Shown here piece after piece: positions 34,873 to 41,665 of a stretch of 64,000 nt of DNA (positions are counted from its first letter, which is position 1; every line of letters begins with the position of its first letter). The stretch comes from Paraburkholderia sacchari (GTDB taxonomy: Bacteria > Pseudomonadota > Gammaproteobacteria > Burkholderiales > Burkholderiaceae): NCBI RefSeq assembly GCF_000785435.2, contig NZ_JTDB02000018.1:19838-83837 (forward strand), in the 5' to 3' direction. The translations under genes and the position numbers were made by a program. The notes beneath the pieces were generated by a model. It was not told the DNA's origin and ran no database searches. It saw nothing but the letters and a program-made list of their open reading frames with translations.

Positions 34873-35970
34873 TCAGCAGGAATCGGTCTTCGCTGCCCGA
34901 TCCGCCGTCAGCAAATAGATACTGCCGTCGTCTCGAGTCACGGTGGCGCCGCATCCTGCTATGCGCGTCAGCTTGCCGAGCGGCATGCGTGCGCCCGCGA
35001 AATAGCGGGTGCCTTGCGCGTCCGCGAGCCAGGCTGCGTGTGGGGTGCTGATCAGATTCAGCCCCAGCGCTTCCAGCGGGATGCGTACCGGCCCGCTATC
35101 GTTCTCGTGGCCAGCAAAGCGAACCCGCTTCAGCCCGTCGATCTGTGCGCGCGCCAGGCGATCGAGGCGTGCGTAATCCCATGACTCTGGCTGGAGGTAG
35201 GCATCCGCCGTGGGCGGAGTGGCAACGAACACGCCGGGCTCTGCGGCAAGCAGTTGCGCGCCCCGGTAGTACTTGTCGAGAAAATCGCTCAGTTGCTCCT
35301 GCATGACATCGACGACCGCCACTCGCAACACCGGCGCGCCTCCTTGGGCGCGTGCGTCGAGCGACAGGGCGCCGAGTTCGCCCACGCTTTGCACGTACCC
35401 TTCGTAAATGCGTCGGCCAGTTTCCTTTTCGGTGCGCATCTGAACGTGGCGATAGGCGGCCTGATCGAGTAGCGGCGCGTGAGTGCGTTGGGGGCTCGGT
35501 GCGTACAGATTCAGCGCATGCACCACCAAGAGTGCGAGCGGAACGGCCAGCAGGCCGATCCAGACGAGGCGCGGCAGCGTGACGATGCGCTTGCGCAACC
35601 AGGCGAGCGGCGCGTGGCGCAGAAGCCAGGCGCGCTCGGCGCGTAGCGATGCTCCTTCGGCGATGGATTCTCCGTGGCTGAACTGCAAACGGGTTTCACC
35701 GAGCCCGAAGCTTGCACCGTGTTGAATCATGGTATGCGCGCCGCGCTTCAAGATCCGTCCGAACACGGTCACGTCGTCGCCCACCGCCTGCAGGAGAAGG
35801 CGGTTGCCGTTCAGGCTTACCGTGGCGTGATGAGGAGCAATGCCCGCATCGGCGAGGATCAGTTCCGCATTGCTGTCGCTGCCGATCCTGAGCACATGGC
35901 CCTCGGATAGCATGATGCTGGCGCCGGCGTGCAGGCCACTTGCGACAATGAGATGTGGCGAGCCGCTCAT
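34873..35970 (-). CDS. sctD: SctD inner-membrane ring protein with FHA-like N-terminus
   Basis: A 365 aa protein: a cytoplasmic FHA-like domain (residues about 1-115, with LRIGSDSNAELILADAGIAPHHATV), a Arg-rich juxtamembrane segment, one membrane segment near residue 140 (LVWIGLLAVPLALLVVHAL) and a periplasmic part with ring-building domains. This is the standard SctD/PrgH layout. The FHA region binds SctK/SctQ of the sorting platform. Its start overlaps the sctC stop by four bases, and 118 bases separate it from the sctF gene downstream. Confidence 0.9.
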   Translation of the reverse strand: MSGSPHLIVASGLHAGASIMLSEGHVLRIGSDSNAELILADAGIAPHHATVSLNGNRLLLQAVGDDVTVFGRILKRGAHTMIQHGASFGLGETRLQFSHGESIAEGASLRAERAWLLRHAPLAWLRKRIVTLPRLVWIGLLAVPLALLVVHALNLYAPSPQRTHAPLLDQAAYRHVQMRTEKETGRRIYEGYVQSVGELGALSLDARAQGGAPVLRVAVVDVMQEQLSDFLDKYYRGAQLLAAEPGVFVATPPTADAYLQPESWDYARLDRLARAQIDGLKRVRFAGHENDSGPVRIPLEALGLNLISTPHAAWLADAQGTRYFAGARMPLGKLTRIAGCGATVTRDDGSIYLLTADRAAKTDSC

Positions 35971-37916
35971 CGTGCGCTCCTTTGCCGTGCGGAAGGCGTT
36001 GCGGGCAGGTCTGCAGGCAGGCCCGCGGGCAGACTTGCGGGCCGGCCTGCGGGCGCCGGCGCGATTACGGCAGGCGCGGACACGGGCAGAAACGCCGGGG
36101 GCATGCTTGACGCTTCGCGCTCGACGGTGCGCGCCGATGCCGGGCTGGTGTCCATGCCCGGCAGTGGGGCCGCGCTCGGGAAAGGCGCGGGTGACGAAGC
36201 GGACGCGGCCACCTCCGTGCGCGGCGTCGTGCGGCCAGGCGAAAGCCTCTTGATTTGCGGCGTGATGAGAATCAGCCGCTCCGTGCGGTCGAAGGCTGTG
36301 CTGTTGTCGCTGAACAGCGCGCCGATGATCGGAATGTCGCCGAGCACCGGCACTTTCGAGTCGCTGGTATGACTGCGCTCATATTCATAGCCGCCGATCA
36401 GCAGGCTTTCGCCGTCGCCCACAATGGCTTGCGTGATAATCGAATTGTTGTTCACGCGCGGGATCCCGTCCACGGACTCGGTGCCGTCAAACGAACCGTC
36501 TTCAATCTGCACGCTAAGCAAAATGTTGCCGTTCGTGGCGCCTTGTTCGACCGTGGGCGTGACCTTCAGTGTGAGGCCGGTGTCCACATTGAATAGATTG
36601 GCATCCTGATTACCGGCCACGCGCACATAGACGGAGTTGCGCGACGAGAGCACCGCTTCAGCGTTGTTGAGCGTGAGCACGCGCGGGCGGGAAAGTATGC
36701 GCGCGCGGCCGCCTTTCTCGAGCGCATGGATTTGTTCGTAGAGGTAGTGCGCGGAATTGCCGATGAGCGTACTCAGCGTGATCCCCGCGTCGATAATCGC
36801 GGTCGCGGCGATTCCGCCGCCGCTGCTATCGGACGAGGCCGAGCGGCGGGACGATGCGCCTGCGCCCCAACGGATGCCGAGTTCGCGAGCTGCATCGCTG
36901 GAGACGTCCATCACGAGCGCGGAAATTTCCACGAGGTCTTGTGGCCGGTCCAGCATGGCGATTGCACGTTGATAGACCGGCATCATCTCCGGCACGTCGT
37001 AGATCACGACGGAGTTCGTGCGGGAATCCGCAATGATGTTGCGCCGCGCCGGCGTGAGCGCGGATTGCGGCAGAGCTGGTGGGTTGTCGAGCTCCGCCGG
37101 TGCGTTGTCGGCAACCTCTCCGAGTCCCGGCAGGCTGGGCAGCGGAGGCACGCCGCGCGGCGTTCGCAACGCTGATCTGGCGCGCGAGCCCGTACCTGCG
37201 GTAGCGGACTGCTGGACGCTGGTGTTCTCGGTCAGCTTGCGCAGCAACGAAGCCACGCCAGGGATGATCTGCTGATTACTTCCTGAGTTATACGTAATGT
37301 CCTGGGCTTGCGCGTAGCGAAGCGGGAAGACCCGGATCTGCGTTTGTTCGAAAGCCGGATCGGCGGGCGCCTTCTGACGACCCTGCGCCTGGGCGATGGC
37401 GTCGGCAATGGCGTCGACATACCGCGACGGACCCACTGCCTTCACGCTGTCGTTCGAATATCGCAGCGGCAAATGGGCATCATCGAGATCGAGGCTGTGC
37501 AGCAACGCGGACACTTCGTCGCGCGTCAACGGAGAGAATGAAATCGTGCGCGAGCGTACGTCGTTCGCGGTCGACACATGAATGGTCTGGCCATCGAAGT
37601 ACCACGCGAGGCCCCATGCCTCGATCAGCGAGCGGAAAACAGCGGATGGCGGCTGGTCGAATACGCCGTTGACGGTGCCGCGCACCGAGCGAGTGACATC
37701 GAGACGCATTCCTCCCGCTGAGGCGACATCGTTCAGCACGTCGGTCAGGCGCGAATTGCGTGCGACATAGTGCATGGGCTCGCCGCGCCATGCCGGCTCT
37801 GCAGCCTTTACCGCATGTATTTGCAAGGCCAGATAAGTCATTGCCAAACCGTGTGCAATAGCACGCGATTTTTTGCTGCGAATCAAAAACCGACTGTGTT
37901 CTCTACGCCATTTCAT
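35967..37916 (-). CDS. sctC: SctC outer-membrane secretin
   Basis: Starts at the ATG at 37916 with AAGGA six bases upstream; the open frame to 38039 is not supported. The 649 aa protein has a basic N-terminal signal peptide, N0 domain (TDVLNDVASAGGMRLDVTRSVRGTVNGVF, cited in part), an N1-type domain with NSVVIYDVPEMMPVYQRAIAMLDRP and a C-terminal secretin domain with VPVLGDIPIIGALFSDNSTAFDRTERLILITP. The end is a Pro/Ala/Leu tail with repeated GLPAG/LPADLP. It is the first gene of the minus-strand T3SS run and overlaps sctD by four bases. Confidence 0.95.
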   Translation of the reverse strand: MKWRREHSRFLIRSKKSRAIAHGLAMTYLALQIHAVKAAEPAWRGEPMHYVARNSRLTDVLNDVASAGGMRLDVTRSVRGTVNGVFDQPPSAVFRSLIEAWGLAWYFDGQTIHVSTANDVRSRTISFSPLTRDEVSALLHSLDLDDAHLPLRYSNDSVKAVGPSRYVDAIADAIAQAQGRQKAPADPAFEQTQIRVFPLRYAQAQDITYNSGSNQQIIPGVASLLRKLTENTSVQQSATAGTGSRARSALRTPRGVPPLPSLPGLGEVADNAPAELDNPPALPQSALTPARRNIIADSRTNSVVIYDVPEMMPVYQRAIAMLDRPQDLVEISALVMDVSSDAARELGIRWGAGASSRRSASSDSSGGGIAATAIIDAGITLSTLIGNSAHYLYEQIHALEKGGRARILSRPRVLTLNNAEAVLSSRNSVYVRVAGNQDANLFNVDTGLTLKVTPTVEQGATNGNILLSVQIEDGSFDGTESVDGIPRVNNNSIITQAIVGDGESLLIGGYEYERSHTSDSKVPVLGDIPIIGALFSDNSTAFDRTERLILITPQIKRLSPGRTTPRTEVAASASSPAPFPSAAPLPGMDTSPASARTVEREASSMPPAFLPVSAPAVIAPAPAGRPASLPAGLPADLPATPSARQRSAR

Positions 37917-38088
37917 GGGCATTCCTTGTTTCGCGCCAGATTCTCTTGGCAAGTATCGGAATGACTTTAACGGCATATCGGCGACTGGAGGTCGTATAGG
38001 AGTACCACACAGTAGCGGGATCTTTGAAGCAGTATTCAATCTCTTTCGGTGTTTACGTTGTCAATCTATTGAGATTTCAGGAATTATC
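37917..38088. promoter_or_regulatory. Divergent promoter region of the T3SS operon and the small regulatory genes
   Basis: About 170 bases, clearly richer in AT than the genes on both sides, between sctC (-) and the 30-aa ORF (+). It must hold the promoter of the whole sctC-sctO run. I searched by eye for the known hrp box and HrpX/PIP motifs and found none, so another regulator is likely. Confidence 0.55.
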
Positions 38089-38181
38089 ATGCTTGAAAAA
38101 ATGGCCATCGCGATGAAAGGTGTTGACAAAACGGTTCTTGTCGGCGGCGGGGAGTCGTGCGTATCGACGAGTCAAACCTGA
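38089..38181 (+). CDS. Small 30-aa ORF, unknown
   Basis: An ATG at 38089 with AGGA six bases upstream opens a 30-codon frame ending TGA. The peptide is MLEKMAIAMKG followed by VDKTVLVGGGESCVSTSQT, with no known domain. It is close to the start of the RHH gene (18 bases later) and could be a leader peptide or small protein. The good ribosome binding site is the only direct support. Confidence 0.35.
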   Translation: MLEKMAIAMKGVDKTVLVGGGESCVSTSQT

Positions 38182-38199
38182 TGATCAGGATACCTGCTT

Positions 38200-38505
38200 A
38201 TGGCTACGCATCGATACTGTGATTTCAGATCCAAGCTTGTCACGCCGCGTCAGAGATCTATACGTATAAATGGCTTTTCGACCTGCATACGACTCGAAGA
38301 GATCTATTGGATCATCATCGAAATTATCGCCCGCCAGGAATCCATGACAGTCGGGAAATTGCTTTCAAGATGGGCCATGGAAATGGATCTGGCGTGCGAT
38401 GTCGTCAGGAATTTCACTGGATATATCAGAGTGGTATGTGTCGTTCAGCTCGCTAGAAGAGTAGGTATGTTTAACCTGGAAGAGCTAGAAGGAGGGCGGG
38501 TCTAG
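38200..38505 (+). CDS. Ribbon-helix-helix (RHH_4-like) transcriptional regulator
   Basis: A 101 aa protein. The core RSIRINGFSTCIRLEEIYWIII and onwards, followed by TVGKLLSRWAM, follows the RHH_4 family pattern: a short beta strand (RxIRINGxSTxIRLE) that reads DNA, then two helices. Codon use is more AT-rich than the neighbours. It lies divergent from the T3SS operon and upstream of the harpin-like gene on the same strand, so it is a prime candidate for regulator of the island. No target is proven. Confidence 0.65.
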   Translation: MATHRYCDFRSKLVTPRQRSIRINGFSTCIRLEEIYWIIIEIIARQESMTVGKLLSRWAMEMDLACDVVRNFTGYIRVVCVVQLARRVGMFNLEELEGGRV

Positions 38506-38655
38506 ATAAATTGTGTTGCGCCGGAATCGGGGATTTATCTTGTTCTAGTGAGGTGAAATCATGCGTATTTAGAGAGTTTGTCGAAGTTCAGATTCACAGT
38601 TGGTTCAGGGTTTTCTTGAGTTGCGCAAACTTTATTTTAGGAATGCAAACAGGTC

Positions 38656-39621
38656 ATGAGTAGAATCAATGCTATTGCAATGCCCGGCGCAAACCAGATT
38701 GACAGGTTGCTTGCGGGGGCGAACGACCCTGGCGCAGTGGCGATGTCGCCTTTGGCTTTTTCTCCCGCTGGGCAAGGCCCGCAGGACGTTGGGAACGGAC
38801 CTGTACAGCTGGTACGCGCAGGTGCCGGTGGGGGAGCCGGCGCGACAGCGGGTCTTCCCGCTGGCGGCGCCGCGCCGCAGCCAGGCAGTGTACCGACACT
38901 GGTTCGGTTGGGAGGAGCAGCCCCGGCGGGCCAGAACGGGGCTGCGCATGGGGCCGCGGGGCAAGATCTCGTGGCTTCTCTCAAGAGCGAAAACGAGAGA
39001 CTTCGTGCAATGGTGGGCCAGCTCATTGGCGGCAAGAACGCTGCGGCGGGCAAGCATCAGGGTGGTCAGCAGCAAGTTGCTCAAGCTACTCCGCAGCCCG
39101 CGAAGGCGGGAAACGGCGGCGGTCTCGGAGGTCTCGGCGGTATTGGTGACGTACTGGGGCAGTTGATGAAGGGCATTAAGATGGGCGGGGGCGGCGGCGG
39201 TGGCGGTGGCAGCAAAGGTAGTACCACGAATGCCAACCAGCCGCAGAGCCAGCAGCCGCAGGGTCAGCAGCCTCATGGTCAGCAGCCCCAGGGGACTCAG
39301 TCGCAGGGTCAGCAAGGTCAGCAGTCGCAGGTGCCGCAGTCGCAAGGTCAGCAGCCCCATGGTCAACAGCAGGAGGGGCTGCAGCCTCAAGGCCCGCAGT
39401 CGCAGGGCCAGGAATCTCAAGGTCCGCAGTCGCAGGGGCAGGACCCGGGTGTGCAGCCTGGCGAGTCCATGGGGGCGCCCGGTGGCCCTGGTGAGGGCGG
39501 CGTGAACGCGGGAGAAGGCGCGGGCGGCGAAGGTGGGGCTGCGCCGGATGCCGGAGGCGATGCGGGCGGCGTGGGCGACGCCGGCGATGGTGGCGGCGGC
39601 GACGGCGGTGGAGGCGATTGA
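38656..39621 (+). CDS. Harpin-like Gly/Gln-rich protein, candidate T3SS-secreted
   Basis: A 321 aa protein with no cysteine, no tryptophan and very few aromatic residues. The N-terminal 130 residues contain a short amphipathic segment (SLKSENERLRAMVGQLIGG); the middle has NGGGLGGLGGIGDVLGQLMKG and a run of nine Gly; then come Gln-rich repeats (QPQGQQPHGQQ and variants); the last 60 residues are Gly/Asp/Glu-rich. Such composition and the GLGGLGG helical motif recall HrpN/HrpZ/PopA harpins, which are secreted by plant-associated T3SS and act in the apoplast. Location between sctC and the NopE-like gene supports a secreted role. Assignment is by composition, not homology. Confidence 0.6.
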   Translation: MSRINAIAMPGANQIDRLLAGANDPGAVAMSPLAFSPAGQGPQDVGNGPVQLVRAGAGGGAGATAGLPAGGAAPQPGSVPTLVRLGGAAPAGQNGAAHGAAGQDLVASLKSENERLRAMVGQLIGGKNAAAGKHQGGQQQVAQATPQPAKAGNGGGLGGLGGIGDVLGQLMKGIKMGGGGGGGGGSKGSTTNANQPQSQQPQGQQPHGQQPQGTQSQGQQGQQSQVPQSQGQQPHGQQQEGLQPQGPQSQGQESQGPQSQGQDPGVQPGESMGAPGGPGEGGVNAGEGAGGEGGAAPDAGGDAGGVGDAGDGGGGDGGGGD

Positions 39622-39644
39622 TCGTCGGTGATATCAGGTCGTGT

Positions 39645-39688
39645 AACGCGGGAGGCATGGTGCGATCGCACACCATGTCTCCCGCGTT
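39645..39688 (+). terminator. Long hairpin terminator after the harpin-like gene
   Basis: Outer arms AACGCGGGAG and CTCCCGCGTT (10 bp) plus inner arms CATGGTG and CACCATG (7 bp) around a CGATCGCA loop make a 17-bp stem 23 bases after the stop codon. Very likely a terminator, perhaps bidirectional. Confidence 0.7.
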
Positions 39689-39866
39689 CGCATGATAGCG
39701 GGCGCTGCGTGAACGGTCCGCGCGGACGAACGTATGGGGCGTAAATTGAGGGTGTCGGAAGGGTATTTGGCGCGATGCGCGTAACGATGCGGCCGATCCG
39801 TCTTTAACGGTTGTGCCAAGCGGTCTATTGCGATTTTCGAAGCGCTATCGCGCGAACGGCGGTTCT

Positions 39867-39893
39867 CCGACCGCAGCGTCAAGCTGCGGTCGG
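39867..39893 (-). terminator. Hairpin terminator after the DUF1521 gene
   Basis: CCGACCGCAGC-GTCAA-GCTGCGGTCGG is an 11-bp perfect stem with a 5-base loop, 36 bases downstream of the stop codon of the minus-strand DUF1521 gene. No clear T run. Confidence 0.65.
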
Positions 39894-39928
39894 TAGCGCG
39901 ATATCCTCTAGAGGGGAGGATTAGTTAC

Positions 39929-41260
39929 TCAGGCTATCGAGTCTCTGGCCGGTTTGTTGGTCGATGCGTCAAGCATCCCGCCGGGCGTAGCGATATAGTT
40001 GTTCGCGCCACGCGGAGCTTGCTGCGCCACGGCGCTGCCACCAGAGGGAGCGTACTGCACGGAAAGCGGTGTGTTGGCGTCATTCTGGTTTAGCCCGTGG
40101 ACCTCGTAGGCGCGATCGCCCTGGACAACGTATACGTCGCTGGCAAATGATGGGCCATTGGAGCCGGAGGGTTGCGTGCCGACAAAGACCTGCTTGTCGC
40201 CGGGCAACGAGAACGAAATCGGACCGTCAACCATCGTGCTCTTCTTGGCGCCCGTGTTGGCGTCGAAGTCGATATGCGGGTCACCCCAGACTTTCGTCTG
40301 GTTGCCGGTTTTGGCGTCGGTGAGCGTCAGCGACGAATCCGACTTGTCCAGGTCCATTTTGTAGTCGCCGAGATCAATTGACGACTTTTTGTCGTTCACG
40401 CCTGTGTCGGACCATTGTTGCTGGGGGCTGTTGGGGGCAACGGGCGATGTCGAGCCGTTGAAATACTGGCCCTGGTTCCAGTATCCCGCCGAAATGTTCG
40501 AGGCGCCGTTACCATTGCCGGGCTGCATCGAGTTATTGAAGTAACCGCCGTTGTTCCAGAAGCCCGACGAGAAATTATTGCCTGCGGCCGAATCCGAAAG
40601 GCCGGTCGAGCTATTGAAGTAACCACCGTTGTTCCAGGAGCCCGACGAAAAATTATTGCTGCCGCCCGGACTCGGGAGCCCAGTCGAGCCATCGGAGAAG
40701 CTCCCCGGGTTCCATGAACCCGACGGGAAATTACTGCCATCGCCGAGGCCCGGAAGTGCAGTCGAGCCATTGGGGAAGCCCCCGAGGTTCCATGCACCCG
40801 ACGGGAACTGATTGCCCGCGGCCGGATCGGAAAGGCCGCTCGAGCCATTGTAGTAACCGCCGTTGTTCCAGAAGCCCGACGAGTAGTTATTGCCTGCGGC
40901 CGAATCCGAAAGGCCGCCCGCGCCATTGAAGTAGCTGCCGTTGTTCCAGAAGCCCGACGAATAATTATTACCCGCGGCCGGAGCCGGAAGACCGGTCGAG
41001 CCATTGGAGAACCCCCCGTTGTTCCAGAAGCCCGACGAAAAATTGTTGCTGCTTCCTTGATTGGAAAAAATCGGCGGACGATTGAAGGCGCTTCTGCCAC
41101 CGAAGTCGAACGGGCCGCGTGCAGGCGGCTGGGGAAACCAGGGCATCGAGCCCGGTCGTGCGAAAGGCGGCGCAGGCGGCTGAAATGCGCATCCCCGGAG
41201 CGGAGTCGGCGACGGGTTATTCATTTGAAAAAACTGACTGCTGTTGAACGACACTGACAT
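39929..41260 (-). CDS. Repeat protein with DUF1521 (MIIA) autocleavage domain, NopE-like candidate effector
   Basis: A 443 aa protein starting at the ATG at 41260 (AGGA eight bases upstream). Residues 1-70 are Pro/Phe-rich without signal peptide. Residues 72-279 are eight copies of a 26-residue unit with the core SSGFWNNGGYFNGSTGLSD. Residues about 283-395 form a DUF1521 domain: IDLGDYKMDLDKSDSSLTL and TKVWGDPHIDFDANTG, including the site GD-PHID (residues 326-331). In Bradyrhizobium NopE1/NopE2 this domain cuts itself at exactly that GD-PHID bond when calcium is present, and the proteins are secreted by T3SS. The neighbouring T3SS makes this a very strong effector candidate. The repeat half is not in NopE1. 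Confidence 0.85.
   Translation of the reverse strand: MSVSFNSSQFFQMNNPSPTPLRGCAFQPPAPPFARPGSMPWFPQPPARGPFDFGGRSAFNRPPIFSNQGSSNNFSSGFWNNGGFSNGSTGLPAPAAGNNYSSGFWNNGSYFNGAGGLSDSAAGNNYSSGFWNNGGYYNGSSGLSDPAAGNQFPSGAWNLGGFPNGSTALPGLGDGSNFPSGSWNPGSFSDGSTGLPSPGGSNNFSSGSWNNGGYFNSSTGLSDSAAGNNFSSGFWNNGGYFNNSMQPGNGNGASNISAGYWNQGQYFNGSTSPVAPNSPQQQWSDTGVNDKKSSIDLGDYKMDLDKSDSSLTLTDAKTGNQTKVWGDPHIDFDANTGAKKSTMVDGPISFSLPGDKQVFVGTQPSGSNGPSFASDVYVVQGDRAYEVHGLNQNDANTPLSVQYAPSGGSAVAQQAPRGANNYIATPGGMLDASTNKPARDSIA
40424..41047 (-). repeat. Eight 78-bp tandem repeats in the NopE-like gene
   Basis: Eight units of 78 bases (26 codons) run from residue 72 to 279. Units 1-3, 6 and 7 are close copies; 4, 5 and 8 are more diverged, so the array is old but still partly homogenised. 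The unit core FWNNGGYFN resembles no standard bacterial repeat I know. Confidence 0.9.
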
Positions 41261-41665
41261 GGCTATTTTCCTTTCTGGGATTGCCTGTTGGACATCGAAT
41301 TTGCGCGCAAGAAGCGATGGCCGAAGTGCGCGACCACGTTGCATGACGTGCATCCGTAATCTAGTCAGTGGTTGTGCGTCTGATGTCCTATTTATTCACG
41401 ATTTTATGCAACGTTCTCGCATCTCATCAGAAGATGGAACGTCCAAGGGATGACGGCGCGTAACAGGTATGGCCATGAGATACATGGATACCACATGACC
41501 TGGTTGACGGCATGAGAAGGTGGCGTGGTTAGCGATCCGGTCTCGGAAATCGAGAATGTTTCGGAGCATGACCGGGCCATGAAGTTCGGACTGCAAATCG
41601 AATAGCCGATTAGCGATCAGATTCAATGGATCAGCTCGATGTGACGTCAACAAACGGGAAGGTGT
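41261..41665. other. Intergenic promoter region between NopE-like and adhesin genes
   Basis: About 405 bases between two divergent genes. It should contain both promoters. No gene is supported in it; open frames are short and without content. A TTCG-N21-TTCG pair near 41550-41595 has the wrong spacing for a HrpX-type box. Confidence 0.4.

Larger units (their letters stand above)
39622..39928. other. Intergenic region with two strong hairpins
   Basis: About 300 bases between the convergent harpin-like (+) and DUF1521 (-) genes. It holds the hairpins described separately and no credible gene; the middle is AT-richer than the genes around. Confidence 0.6.

Noticed and set aside
37917..38088. 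hrp box (GGAACC-N16-CCAC) or HrpX-type box upstream of sctC
   Set aside because: Looked for by eye on both strands; no match with the right spacing.
40424..41047. CRISPR array
   Set aside because: The 78-bp repeats are continuous coding units with no spacers of unique sequence.
41550..41600. TTCG-N-TTCG pair upstream of the adhesin gene as a HrpX-type box
   Set aside because: The spacing is 21 bases and not 15-16, so it does not fit.
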